Source of the DNA: Nephrocerus scutellatus
Taxonomy: Eukaryota; Arthropoda; Insecta; Diptera; Pipunculidae
Assembly: GCA_947095585.1 (NCBI GenBank)
Contig: OX352762.1
Location: 28,434,669 to 28,498,668 of the forward strand
Direction of reading: 5' to 3'
Length of the DNA: 64,000 nucleotides
This document shows positions 22,260 to 33,249 of this stretch, piece after piece (the stretch's first letter is position 1; each line of letters begins with the position of its first letter). Below the pieces are notes generated by a model, which did not search any database, was not told the DNA's origin, and saw only the letters and a program-made list of their open reading frames with translations. The position numbers were made by a program, and so were the translations under genes.

Positions 22260-22541
22260 AAATAAGTTTCACGTTAACAGCAAAGCTGATGGTTTTCCGA
22301 CACTGAACAGGCAGCATACAGTTGACCATGCGTGGAGCATGGATTTTCAAAGTTAATGTCGCAATGACTGCCCTTGTGATTTGTTTATTGTAATTGCGAA
22401 TGCAAACTGCAAGTGCTTAAAGTCTAATGGCATGTCCGTCGGAATCATTGGGATGCGTTGACATTCGTACATTGGGTGATATTGGAATTTATTGGAGTAG
22501 AAATGAAATAACGACTTGTTGGACAAATCGCGAATCAACAC
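22260..22541 (-). pseudogene. Helitron PIF1-like helicase, C-terminal fragment
   Basis: The minus strand reads RIPMIPTDMPLDFKHLQFAF, then AITINKSQGQSL. After a frame change it reads FENPCSTHGQLYAACSVSEN. These are helicase motifs V and VI of Helitron Rep-Hel proteins (consensus INKSQGQ...SHGQLYVACSR); the final CSR arginine has become CSV. Helitron helicase unwinds DNA during rolling-circle transposition. Roughly 90 of about 500 helicase residues survive and the Rep nuclease domain is missing. Confidence 0.85.
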
Positions 22542-23162
22542 AAAAGTAAAAACAAATTTAATTTTATTTTAATTCAGGCTGAAATGCGTTTTTCCAGATT
22601 TTTCATTTCACCGAAAACATTGAGTTACTTCCTCAAAAAATTTCCAATTAATCGTTTTCCAAATATTCCTATTTTCTTTTGTAATTTCCCAAACGTTCTT
22701 TTGCTAAAAAGTTCTCCGGGAGTATAACGAACAAAATAAAAAAAGAATCATCCAATTAAGTCGTTCCTATCGTCAGCTATGATCGGGAGTGTATCAAAAT
22801 TATGATTTTATTAGTTTGTCCTGGGAATGAAAGACAATTACAAAGAAAGGTCGGATTTTTTGTATTTGTCTTTCTTTCCCAAGACCATAACGAACAAAAC
22901 AAAGAAAGAATTACGCAAATCCATCGATTGAATCGTGAGGTATGGTCGCGAGTTCATAAAAAAATCCTATGGAAAGATGCACTTTCAATTTTTTCCGAAT
23001 TTTTTTAATTTTCCGGACAACTTTTCTATTTTTGCCCGCATAAACCTAATTTGGACAATGATGAACATTTCAAAATAAAAATTAACCAAATTAATCAAAT
23101 TCAGCTGTTCTCAAGTGATGCGGTTACCAACGAACAGCATGTCATTTTTATATATATATAGA
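22260..23162 (-). mobile_element. Helitron remnant with intact 5' terminus
   Basis: On the minus strand the element begins at 23162 with TCTATATATATATAAAAATG, preceded by A. This fits the Helitron rule of a 5' TC and insertion between A and T. The next 130 bases include the segment gttggtaaccgcatcacttg followed by agaacagctgaatttg, which resembles Helitron 5' regions that I know from insects. At 22700-22960 there are two diverged copies of a phrase like ataacgaacaaaacaaagaa. The helicase fragment follows at 22541. The Rep domain is deleted, and no clear CTRR 3' end was found below 22260. Confidence 0.7.
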
Positions 23163-23164
23163 TG

Positions 23165-24885
23165 TTTGCCTCTTCCCGCTTGCAAATGAAGTCACACAGT
23201 GTAATCATCAAATGTTTACCGTCAAATGCAGGTACACAATTTTGTTTGGTAAGATTTGTGTGATATTTTCAGTGGCATTTTTTCATATAATTTAATCTTA
23301 GATTTAGAAAATACAAGCAAGGCCACAAGACTTAGACCAAGACTAAGCCTGCTGGGCAGATACCAAGACTGAGAAGTCCTGGGAATAAAGTAGCACACAA
23401 ATAGGCATCACAAAGTGCTTCAACGTACCTAAAGAAAGGAAGAACGAATGCATTAACTTTGAACTACAGATTTGTGTTGCGTGGCTCCATTTGAAAAATG
23501 AATGAAAAACAAGAAATTCGCAACGGTCCAATTAATATCCACCCAGATTGCAAAGCCTGCTATTTCTGTTAAACTGACAGTCAAACTTTCCTACACTCTT
23601 GTGTGCACCAAAATTTATTTATAGGATATACAATATTGATAGATACAGATATGCCTTTGGCGTCCTTTAGCCATGCTCATGCTCATCGATGCCATAATTC
23701 GAAACGAACTTTTCTGTGCAGAAAATCAATTTCGCCGAAGGGGAGAAATGTGTTTTTGTTTTGTTCTACACTACAGGACAATAAACGGCTTCAAAGAATT
23801 CCCGGAGAGAATCGTGTTCCGTCTGTCACCTTGCGTACTCACGAACGAAATAGTCGTTGGGGTTGGCAATTGGGTTAAGAACGCAATCGCAGGAGAGTAG
23901 CAAAGGATAACAAATAATAGGATAAGGGAGATCGCTCCATTTGATAGGGGTTGCTTGCCGTTTTCCCTTTTTTCCGTTGCGTTGCACAATAGATAGTAAT
24001 CCGATATTTTCTTCTTATCTTTTTTCCTAGATTTCCAAATGGAATTGCAGGAATTCGTTGGCTTTGCGGACTTTAATCACAAAGTAAATCAATTTTCTTT
24101 TCGATGTGAACCTGTTGAGCGGGAAACATCGTTTATTGTTTTATTTTTCACCGTAGGTCCCTAGGACTGATTTCTATCTCAGATGAACCTCAAGGCGTTT
24201 CAAGTAGTTTTCTTATGTAGTTACAAAATTTTCTCCAACTCAATAATTTGATAATTTTTTATTATAAGAATAAGAACACATTGCCGCTTTCAAAACACGA
24301 TTAACGACGGTACTCAACTTTGATTCTATCTTATTTGAATTGGGATTAGTAATATAATCGGGATCAATATATGTAATTAATCCTAGAAGAGTAAATATTC
24401 AAGGAACTAGATATATGAATTAACCAAGAATGGTATTAAGTAACAGTAACAACGGCTGACGAAGTCATTCATAATGAAAGTTTTTACATCCATAGCCAGC
24501 AGTTAACAACTGCTGCTGTTAACTGTTTCACTTCACTCCAATAAAGCCGGTCCGTGTTTTTTTTGTCTATTTCATGTACACTAAATTACAAAACCTGTAA
24601 ATGATACTCATCTCTATTTTCCAATAAGTTATTTAGGATAACTCTTTCGAACCATTTTCTCTGTATGCCTCAGATTTGAAAACATAACCATTTGGTAAGT
24701 TCAGAATAACAAAGGGCTCCAAACTAGTTTCAATTTAATTAAGTGTACTAGCGAACTGGGATACACGTGCTCTCTTTTTTGACTTCTCAACTGGCTGGCG
24801 GGCAACTCCTAGTGGATGATCGCTTGGTTTTTAAGTTTTTTAAGTTCTTTAAAAGAAATTTGTGTTTAAAGCTGAATTCAAAAAT
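23165..24885. other. no gene seen
   Basis: AT-rich DNA with short open frames on both strands. None shows a domain that I recognise. Confidence 0.5.
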
Positions 24886-25379
24886 GAAGTATTGAAAAAA
24901 GCAGCAATTGGCCTGAGTATTTTTTTTATCTGATTCTGACGCATCCACAGTTGTCGATGCCTGTAATGTCATCTCGGAGAAATCCGGATGGTCTTCCATT
25001 GGGAAAGCAGTAAATGGACTACAGATCCATCAACAACAGGACGTATTCATTAAGTTGAACTTGCAGGAAAGGAGGCGTCTTAAACATGCTTTACGCATGG
25101 GCAATGACAGAGAAAGTGCTCTTGTTTTTTTTTCCAAAAAGCAACCCCTTCCATTCAACGCGAAGCCTAGCGCTACAGGTCAGAGACCAAACGCTAATGG
25201 CAACGGCTGTCAAGAAGGCCAAGAAGGCCAAGGCAGGACCTTTACCAGATTTTCTCACTTTTAGCAAAGTGGCTAGTGCCGATCCACTTGACAATAAGCC
25301 CCCTCACAACTGATCAAATGGCTCTTTTTCAAGAGGCAATTGTAGGCATCTTAATTGAGAAGGCCGATAAGGGCGTGTG

Positions 25380-27060
25380 ACCATTGGTTATGCGGACGAT
25401 TTGGCGATTTTTATTAGTGGTTAGCACTGCACGACTATCACTAGTGTCATCCATCTATCTATCTATCCATCAATCCTTGCAAAACCGTCCTAGTGCCTTT
25501 CACGAAAAGAAGACTGGTCGATTTGGGACCTATCATCATAAAAAGCACCACGTTAGAATATTCCAGTGTGGTTAAATATCTATTCGTTACCCTTGATAAA
25601 CGGCTAAGCTGAAATTCTCAGATCAATTTCGCCTTAGAACACGTCACAAGGGCCTTGTGGGCCAGTAGACGCCTCTACGGTAAAACTTGGGGTCTAAATC
25701 CTAAAATGATACATTGAATGTATACAATGATGGTGAGACCTATTATCACGAATGCGGCGATCGTTTGGTGGCCGAAAGTATTTGAACGGACCACAGTTAC
25801 TAAGCTTAAGAAGCTACAAAGAAGTGCCTGTCTAGGTATAACGGGTGCCAAGCGCACCTGCCCTACGACTGCATTAGAAGCTGTTGTAGGGCTACGACTA
25901 TAATACGGGTACAAACCGGGTGACTATGTGGGTCACCTGAAAGTTCTTGACTCAATTCCTGAAAGAGACATGGTCACCACTTTCCCCGACATTATGGTCA
26001 GGGAGCACTGTTTCGGAAGAAAATTTGAGGTAGAAATATTGGACTGGGTAAACTGGTGGAATGGTGTTCCGGCACTGGACGCTAGAGGTCTGGTCCGGTT
26101 CACAGATGGTTCGAAGATGGAAACTGGAGTTGGAGCTGGTGTCTTTGGACCCAAAACTAATAATAATAATATTCGGCGCGACAGAACATTGCGGTCCAAG
26201 GCCTGGCTTCTCGCAACCATTTGTGCTGAGCATTTATATTTTTGCACACAAATGGAGGGGACCTACAGTTTTAACGGCGAACGGCGAATTGAGAAGCTTT
26301 CCGTGACAAGTTATTACTCTCGAAAGTTTGTCAGACTTTCGTGATTGGTGGGACACCGTGAAAAATAATTTTGGTGTTACTAGGATTCGAACCACGAACC
26401 TCCTGCTCAGAAGCCATGCTCTTATCCACTGATTAACCGCGCCCATACGCAACACTAAAAACTCGATAAAAATGGGCACTTAAAGCGCTGTCGTCCAATT
26501 TAATTGACTCGTTATCAGTCAAGGACTCTTACGATGCACTGCAATCTCTTGCCAGAAACAACAGAGTGAAACTCGGTTGGGTCCCTGGTCATCAGGGAAT
26601 TGCAGCCAACGAATCTGCAGAAGAACTAGCTAGAGCTAACTCGGAGTCTGCGTTCATAGGACATGAACCTTTCTGTGGTGTCAACTGGGCTGCCGCTACA
26701 GCACTGATATTTTGATTATTGGGAACGCAAACTTCGTCTGGACCACTGGGATAACGTCCCGGGGCTAAGGCAATCCAAACAATTTATCACACCCATTTCC
26801 TACAAGGAAGTCCTTAATATAAATAGGGATAGCATTAGGAAGCTGGTAAGTTTCCTAACAGGTCATTATGGCTTGCGCTATCACTTAATCAAACTTAGTT
26901 TGGGCTCAGAGACAGAATTAAGGTTCTGCTGAGAAGATGTTGAGTCATCCGAGTACATTCTCTGCGAATGCCCAGCACTAATTTGGTTAAGGAGACGAAT
27001 TTTTTAAAAGGAAATATGCTCGACACGGAGTTGAGGAGTTCTGCTACTAAGGACATACTA
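25380..27060 (+). pseudogene. LINE reverse transcriptase end, RNase H and C-terminal domain
   Basis: The blocks in order are YADD (25389-25400); MVRPIITNAAIVWWPKVFER at about 25730; KLQRSACLGITGAKRTCPTT; KPGDYVGHLKVLDSIPERD at about 25915; and the RNase H start FTDGSKMETGVGAGVFGPK at 26098. The frame is then interrupted by a SINE at 26159-26457. RNase H resumes with SYDALQSLARNNRVKLGWVP and GHQGIAANESAEELARANSE at about 26530-26645. The C-terminus includes LVSFLTGHYGLRYHL and YILCECPALIWLRRR. Several stops occur after 26710. RNase H removes template RNA during retrotransposition. Confidence 0.8.
26159..26457 (-). mobile_element. tRNA-derived SINE nested in a LINE
   Basis: Read on the minus strand, the head has a tRNA-like layout. 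The A-box part is GGTTAATCAGTGG, and the B-box GTTCGTGGTTCGAATCC lies about 35 bases further on. A body with gagaagctttccgtgacaag (on the plus strand) follows, and the tail is AATATTATTATTATT. It is flanked by AAAACT at 26153-26158 and 26458-26463, a short target-site duplication. Removing the SINE and one AAAACT restores the LINE reading across the gap, which supports true insertion. Confidence 0.85.
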
Positions 27061-27179
27061 TCCTTCACTATGGAGGTGTTACGTCTCTTAGAATAAAATC
27101 ACCCTATGATACAATAGATCTTCTAGGTCGCAGTGTCTGCCATATGGGCTAGGGTTATCCTTTAAAAAAAAATAAAGCA

Positions 27180-29665
27180 AGTCACTACAAAGAAATCGTA
27201 AAATACCCAAGAATACTCTTTGCCTCTGCAACAAGACAAGCTGCTTAGTTTGGTGTTAAGAGTAATTGCCTGAAACTTTATTCAACAAGTAACAAATACC
27301 TCACCTTTGCTACAGATTAAGAATCCTCTTTAAAGAAAGAATATTTCTCCAATGATCATAAAAATTTTAAATTTTTGTATTGTGTGCATTTTTATCAGAG
27401 AGTACACAATTTAGCAAAATCCCTGCCTAATGAAACACATGTAATGAATACGAGAACTGGTGCAGAATCACCCTCTTAGATATTTCTTCCAATTTACAAA
27501 TTTCCTTCTGCAAGTTTATGATTTGACGTGTAACTTTTGCCCTTTCTAACGACACACTCCACACACACCGAAAGTGGGAAAGTTTTTTCGACACTTTAAT
27601 TGGGTTAGCTTAGGAAGGGAGTAGCATCTACTAGCACATCTCCCAACGAAATTACTGTAATAAAATTCCCATTTACCAGAAGCATTGTCAGCTGTTGTTG
27701 AGCATAAGAAAAACAACAACGCCGAAGTGAAAAAAGGAAAAGGGTGCAATTGTAAGTGTGCACGGAACCAACTATTAACACCCTTTGAAAGGGCTCTAAA
27801 ATCCTATGAAAGAAGGAGAATGTCTCTCTTCACTAACAGTTGCTTCCTTGTGACCGTCGACCACCCCTGCCACACTGCCACAACAGCCGAAATTACACTG
27901 CGGTTAGAAGATGTTCTCATATTATACTCCCTATTCGGTTGGAATAATTATTATTATTACGAACATTGTGCACACTAAGCATGGAATGGGTTTTTGCAGG
28001 ACTGATGTGATGGACGTACGAGTATATATATATATATATATAGATCATCATTACCTTTTGGTTGTCAGATGTCGCATAGCGAAAGTGATTAGAAAATAAT
28101 ACAGGGTGCCTGGGATAACGTTTCAGGTTTTTGTATTTGGTTTAGCAAACATTTAGACACCACCCACACTTTGTTACTGCATTGTGTCGACACTGACTTA
28201 AGTGTTTCGGGATTGTGTCAACTTTGGGTTTTTTATTTTATTAATTTCTAGAATATTCGTAACATCATGTTCATGTAGTTGCAAAATAAATTATTTTAAA
28301 GACTGCTTTTACCAGATAAAAAAGAAGTCAGAATAATAAGTTCCGACACATTTTGTAGGTAAATAGGTATAAAGTACAAAAATTGTCTAAAAATGTATTC
28401 TTGAGAAAAACTTACAATAAGATCTAAGACTGAAATCTAATTTACAAATATAATCGCCACAAATGTTTCAAAATCGCCCAGTAATTTGAATTTCACCACT
28501 TATTCAACACTCAACGCATCACCGATAGAAGAAAAAGGGTTTGCGCAACCCCAACAGAATAGAAAACGAAATTACCAACTTTATGGTCACATTCGAATGG
28601 CATGTAAATTGAGGACATTTGACGTTGCCTGGAGATGGGTCCGAAAGACCCATTACATTGGTAAAAAGCGGCTCACAACAAAAAGTAAAAGTAAGAAGAA
28701 CTGAAACCCTTCATCACATAGCAGACGTGTCGTTGTGCATCTTCTTTTCCCGGGGGACATCACCATAGATTGACTTCATCGCAGTCGGTCCGGCTCAATC
28801 GAATCAACTGGAAAAGTCACTGGGGTGAATAATTACTATATATATTATTTATAGCGCAACACACCAAAGCGGATAAGCGATCTAAGATGTTCCAAGCTTA
28901 AAAGAAAGAAAAAATAGAAAGGACACCACTGCTCACTGTCTGGTTTGTGGGTTTTGACGAATCAGATGCACTCATCTATGGAAGAGGACATGCAAATTGA
29001 TATACTCGCTTAAATGAACCGCATGCTCCAAACCTATCAACCAAACTTTTTATTTTTTTTATGACTAACTTACATTTTAAATGATTCTGTTCTCGTGTTA
29101 ATGTGGCTGTCTTTCCTTATCGTCTATCTGTGATTTTTGTTGGTCGATAGAAACATGCTGTACACCCGCCGGGCGATCAGGTCTACACTGGGGGAAAGAC
29201 AATAACATAATGATGTAAATTACATAAATTTTCGTTGTGAGCTTTTGGTTTATTCGTCTTCTGGACATCAGTAATGTGTACAACTACGCCCTTCGCATCA
29301 GCTAGTAACATGTAATTAATGAAACATGTTATAAGTTTTGAATTGCTTGCGGGGGTAGTTGCAAGTGATAACCTGTTTGGTAAATATTTATATAACACGT
29401 TTATGTTTGTATGATGAGAAGCTTATAATTTCAAGAGATATTTAACCCGACAAACAAGTGATTGCAAAAACATTAAATGATAATGTGATAAATCACCATC
29501 TATGGGTATTATAAAATATCGAGTACGCTCTAAGAATGAGATACAGTAATGACACTCTCCTTTGCTAAGCAACCTCGATGATTTCCTTCATTCATTCGTT
29601 CAATTTGATTTAAGTCTTATTGTGGAATGTGGACACGATATTAGTTTTTCACACGCCCATAGACA
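27180..29665. other. no gene seen; (TA)n run
   Basis: Contains a (TA)n microsatellite at 28022-28043. At 28100 a phrase acagggtgcctgggata resembles the start of some DNA-transposon ends but has no visible partner. The minus-strand frames at 29100-29400 are not recognised. Confidence 0.5.
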
Positions 29666-29671
29666 AAGTCT

Positions 29672-30330
29672 ATTTGTTCTGGACTCTTCCCGAGAAGTTG
29701 GAAAACAGTCTTTGTCCAGCCCATACCCAAAAAAGGCTCGCCGTCGTCCCCTTCTTCGCACCGACCCATAGCACTTACATCCATTCTTTTCAAGGTCATG
29801 GAAACGCTAATCAATTTTCAGTTCAAGAAATATCTTTAAACCAACGAAATCCTTAGTGACCGGTAGTATGGATTTCGTGGGCAACGTTCTACTGCGGTGA
29901 TTCGATGGATATCTCGCCGACCAGTGAAACCGGTCTTTGCATCAATTTGGAGAAAGCAAAGCTGTTGCACTCGATATTTTATGGAGTCGATGATAAGCTG
30001 CTTCACTGGATCAAAAGCTATCTTTTGCACCGCTCAATTCAAGTTGTATTGGATGTGTTGTGCTGGCGTCCCCCGGGGCTGTGTTTTGTCCCCGACACTA
30101 TTCCTCATTTTTATTAATGATCCCTCATCTGTGACTTCAAATCCAATTCACTATTTCGCTGACGACAGCACTCTTAGCTTCTCATATAAGTTCGAGGAAC
30201 GTCCCTCCAGTTCTTATGTGGAACTCAAACAACTTCGTATGTTAAGCACGTTAAATTCTGACCTAGACAGCAGAATACAACGGGGAGAAAACAATCGAGT
30301 AGAATTTAACGCTTCCCAAGTTTTCGGGGT
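29672..30330 (+). pseudogene. Jockey-like LINE, reverse transcriptase fragment
   Basis: Close by eye to 15685-16390 of the best copy. It has the ggactcttcccgagaagttg start, then decayed fingers, and ALDISKAF is lost to a deletion near 29975. The palm block GVPRGCVLSPTLFLIFIND follows at about 30065, with YFADDSTLSFSYKFEERPSS at about 30150 and NSDLDSRIQRGENNRVEFNA at the end. The YADD-equivalent FADD is intact but the copy lacks both ends and has frameshifts. Confidence 0.85.
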
Positions 30331-30439
30331 AAACTTAGCTTGACCAGGGTTCAGAGAAAAAGGGTCGTTACAATAAAATTTCTAGTTTGGTGACTCTTCG
30401 ACTTAGCTTCTTTATTTCTGATTTCTTTATTGTGTTGCA

Positions 30440-30900
30440 CGTTATGTTGTGACGTGACGTTGGTAGCGTGAGAACTTTGCACGAACCTTGAACGACCGTG
30501 AGCCTGAGTGAAGTGCAAACCTTGCACGATGCGTGGTCCTGGACGATGCGTGATCCTGAACGATGAGCTAGCCTGAGCGACGTGATCCTGAACGATGCGT
30601 GAGCCTTGCATGATCGTGAGCTCCGAGCGATGCGTGAGCGTGAGCCTGAAACGAGCGTGTACCCTGAGCGATGCGTGAGCTTGAGATGAGCATGCACACT
30701 GAGCGATGCATGAGCGTGAGCCTGAGATGATCGTGTACCCTGAGCAAAGCGTGAGTCTAAGACGAGCGTGCACCCTGAGCGATGCGTGAGCCTGAGATGA
30801 GCGTGCATCCTAAACGAAACGTAAGCCTGCGATGAGCGTGCACCCTGAGCGATGCGTGCGCGTTATTGACGTGAGCCTAGACGGTGCGCGAGCCTTGGAC
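30440..30900 (+). repeat. GC-rich minisatellite with a 35-base period
   Basis: The unit gagcgatgcgtgagcctgag plus 15 bases starts at 30666, 30701, 30742, 30777, 30812 and 30847. The spacing is 35 bases, with one six-base insertion. The flanks (30440-30660 and 30870-30940) hold shorter degenerate gagcgtgagcct phrases. The minus strand is open in more than one frame for 140 codons or more because the unit lacks stops. I do not regard these frames as genes. Confidence 0.85.
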
Positions 30901-31003
30901 GAACGTGAGCCTTGCACGAGCGTAAGCCTGGACGATGCGCGAAAGGAAAGAGACGTAGGCGGCAGAATGGCAGAAGAGTGTAAGCAGCGCACTCTTGCCA
31001 ATG

Positions 31004-31160
31004 CAAACGTCGTGACCTGAGATTCTGAGATTCTGCTGCAGGTACACGATTTGCAAACTGGTGTGATCAAAACTTAGGCAGCGAACGGCTTCTGTGGGTA
31101 AACGTCGTGACCTGAGATTCTGCTGCAGGTACACGGTTTTACAAGCTGTAGTCCGAGTCA
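31004..31160 (+). repeat. 84-base tandem duplication
   Basis: The phrase aacgtcgtgacctgagattc, followed by tgctgcaggtacacg, occurs at about 31006 and again at about 31090. The linking sequence (gcagcgaacggcttctgtgg versus gcagcgaaaggctgctgtga) is duplicated too. Short ggcagag phrases continue to 31265. Confidence 0.8.
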
Positions 31161-31410
31161 TCGGCAGCGAAAGGCTGCTGTGAAGTTTCGGTAGAAAACT
31201 TCGGCAGAGAAATTTCAGTTGAAAAACAACGGCAGAGCAACTTCGTCAGAAAACGTCGGCAGAGAAGAACGAATGTTATGGCTTTTTTTTACTTTACTTT
31301 TTTACTCTGATTTGATCTGCGCGGGTTCACCCAAAAGACTAACAGCGCTTTCGATTTGATTGATTGGTACAGTGGAGGCTCTCTGGTTTTCTTCGAGAAC
31401 GCTATCGAAA

Positions 31411-31616
31411 TGGGACACCAAATCTTTACTGTACCCAGCATATCGAAAGCGATGTAAGAGACCGACTGGCGTGTTGTTCGGCCTTTTATTCTAGTGTCGC
31501 GAAAATATACGCAAATCGCTATGTGCCCCGCTGTGATTGGCCGATGCGGTGGCGTGATGTAGTCTGCCATTTCTGTTATTGTCTTTTCTGTTTGTTGGCT
31601 GCAGTGCATTGCTACA
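31411..31616 (-). mobile_element. possible LTR of a decayed LTR retrotransposon
   Basis: Read on the minus strand, a segment begins TGTAGCAATG at 31616 and ends GGGTACA at 31430. Inside are a TATA-like gtatatttt and an aataaaagg signal. Nine bases beyond its end lies TGGTGTCCCA (31411-31420), which resembles a primer-binding site. The repeats at 30440-31160 would then lie in its leader. No gag, protease or polymerase was found and no second LTR is visible, so this is tentative. Confidence 0.35.
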
Positions 31617-31619
31617 GGG

Positions 31620-32300
31620 TGTATCAAAAGAATTTAGGAAATACAAATAACAAAAGCACGATCATTTCAGGTTTATTATTATTATGGTTTTCATTTTTAT
31701 TTAATGACTGTCGTTTTGTGGGGGCAAAATTGACCCAGCAATAGTTCTCCTTACAATCTAAAAGTCACATTGAACAATGGAAAACATTTTTGAAAAGGGC
31801 CTGCAGGTCTGCACGTTAATGATTACTGGTACCTCCCATACAAATTGTCCATCAAATTTAATTTTGTTCTATTTTGGAATTTGAAAAATTTCTAGCGTAC
31901 AGCTTTTTCATTTATGTTTATTACAATGCATACTGTTTTACTACTAATCTAAGACCGAAAGCCAAGAAGACAATAGGTTATGATGGGTTAGGATGTAATC
32001 TGTCTTGTAATTTGTTTCTGAAAAGGATACTTGTTTGTCGAAAGTCACTGGGGCTAAAAGCATTGGCTTTTTAAGCTACCGGAATTATTTCTGAACATTT
32101 CTAGGTACTAGTATCTGATGATGATGTAATATAAACAAAAGTTTAGGATATGTGAGAGAGAGCACGAGGTTCGCTGGAACAATAAATTAAAAAAACTACA
32201 GGAAAATGTTTGAAGCTTGAAGCACGAGGTGGTAGCCGAGTGCGGCAATCTAACGAGCACTCTCTGGAAATGTGTGTTCGCTGTGACTGCAGTAAATAAC
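31620..32300. other. no gene seen
   Basis: AT-rich DNA without recognisable features. Confidence 0.5.
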
Positions 32301-32303
32301 AAA

Positions 32304-32582
32304 AGGCGCAGTGGCTAAGTGGAAATGCGCGTGGCTACTGAGCAGAAGGTTCGTGGTTCGAATCCCAGTAACACCAAAAGTAACACCTCTCGCGAATGGG
32401 TGACCAACGTTCCGAGAGTAATAACTTGTCGCGGAAAGCTTCTCAATTCGTCGTTCGTAGCCGGCTCTACACTGTAGGTCCCTTCCATTTGTGTCCAGAA
32501 ATATGAATGCGCAACACAAATGGTCGCGAGAAGCTAGGCCTTGGACCGCAATGGTAAGTCGTGCCGAATATTATTATTATTT
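32304..32582 (+). mobile_element. tRNA-derived SINE, plus-strand copy
   Basis: The head is ggcgcagtggctaagtggaa at 32304. The A box GTGGCTAAGTGG lies near 32310 and the B box GGTTCGAATCC near 32354, in tRNA-like spacing. The body includes gagagtaataacttgtc and ggaaagcttctcaattcg. The tail ends gccgaatattattattatt at about 32577. At about 280 bases it is a full-length-looking member of the four-copy family. The internal RNA polymerase III promoter boxes look intact, so it may have been transcribable. I could not assign the parent tRNA. Confidence 0.85.
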
Positions 32583-32862
32583 TATATGTTAACTCACTAG
32601 TGTGTATAATGGCTACTTTCGAAGCTAGGTTATAGTGTATGAAACAGTCACTTTCGTCTATGGGCGTGTGAAGCAATTTATCATTCCAAAAAATGTTTGT
32701 CGCAGAATTACGGTGAAGACGCTAAGATTCTCAATTATACATAATAAGTAAGGCACCACACTAAGCCGAACAATAATTCAGCATGGGTAATTGGTCTTTT
32801 AGAATTTTACCTAATTGGTATCTTATAAAAGGTAATAAGAATACCTTCCATCCTATAAAAAA

Positions 32863-33245
32863 TTCAATCCAACCCCCCTCGATAGAGTTACAGCCTAAAA
32901 ATGACTTTCTCATTAAAGTTCAGCAGAAGGCGGGCCTAAATATTGGTATCAAATGATAGGTGAAAATTACTTCTACACGGTTGTACTTTTTTATGGGCGT
33001 GGGCCAGCTTAAACGGAAGTTTGATCAAGTTGTACCTGGTTCATGTGGTCTTTCATTTAATTGAGTGATATATCATATGATTGAGTTTTTCCCATACAAA
33101 AATAGGTGTTATATAGCAAAGTGCATTCGTTTTATGGTTTACTCGATTAAGGCGTTCATTTATTTTAATTTATACACGCCCCTGCTGAACTTTCATAATA
33201 AAGTAATTTTTTTGCTCTAACTCTGTCGAGGGGGGTTGGATTGAA
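32863..33245. mobile_element. inverted-repeat (MITE or foldback-like) element
   Basis: The arms of about 70 bases at 32863-32934 and 33177-33243 are reverse complements with some mismatches. The outermost part, TCAATCCAACCCCCCTCGA, is matched at both ends and the innermost part around gttcagcag. The 240-base centre is AT-rich and has no reading frame. The flanks are A-rich, so the target duplication is unclear. No transposase lies inside. The superfamily is not identifiable from the ends alone. Confidence 0.75.
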
Positions 33246-33249
33246 AAAA

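Larger units (their letters stand above)
24890..27175 (+). mobile_element. LOA/R1-like LINE, longest copy, with a nested SINE
   Basis: Non-LTR retrotransposon remnant. A possible ORF1 scrap at about 24940-25370 includes TDQMALFQEAIVGILIEKAD. The reverse transcriptase active site (IGYADDLAIFISG) follows at about 25383, then the linker, RNase H and a C-terminal CCHC-type motif. The 3' end lies near 27140-27175, with a short A-rich tail (aaaaaaaaataaag). A large internal deletion removed the endonuclease and most of the reverse transcriptase. The presence of RNase H favours a LOA-type element over a plain R1, but I cannot fix the clade by eye. Confidence 0.75.

Noticed and set aside
22076..22261. 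Repeat protein with KDPKGPS or RPQRAIE units
   Set aside because: It is the reverse complement of a short tandem repeat and has no flanking coding signal.
28100..28130. DNA transposon end (acagggtg...)
   Set aside because: No inverted partner or transposase could be found in the neighbourhood; the motif is short and common in the window.
30440..30900. CRISPR-like regular array
   Set aside because: The units are contiguous and degenerate with no unique spacers, and the genome is a eukaryote.
30351..31161. Minus-strand open frames of 140-146 codons with His/Arg/Ser repeats
   Set aside because: They are translations of the 35-base minisatellite, open in two frames at once, with no domain.
32304..32375. 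Functional tRNA gene
   Set aside because: The A and B boxes are present but the arms do not form a proper cloverleaf, and the sequence continues into a SINE body found in three other places.
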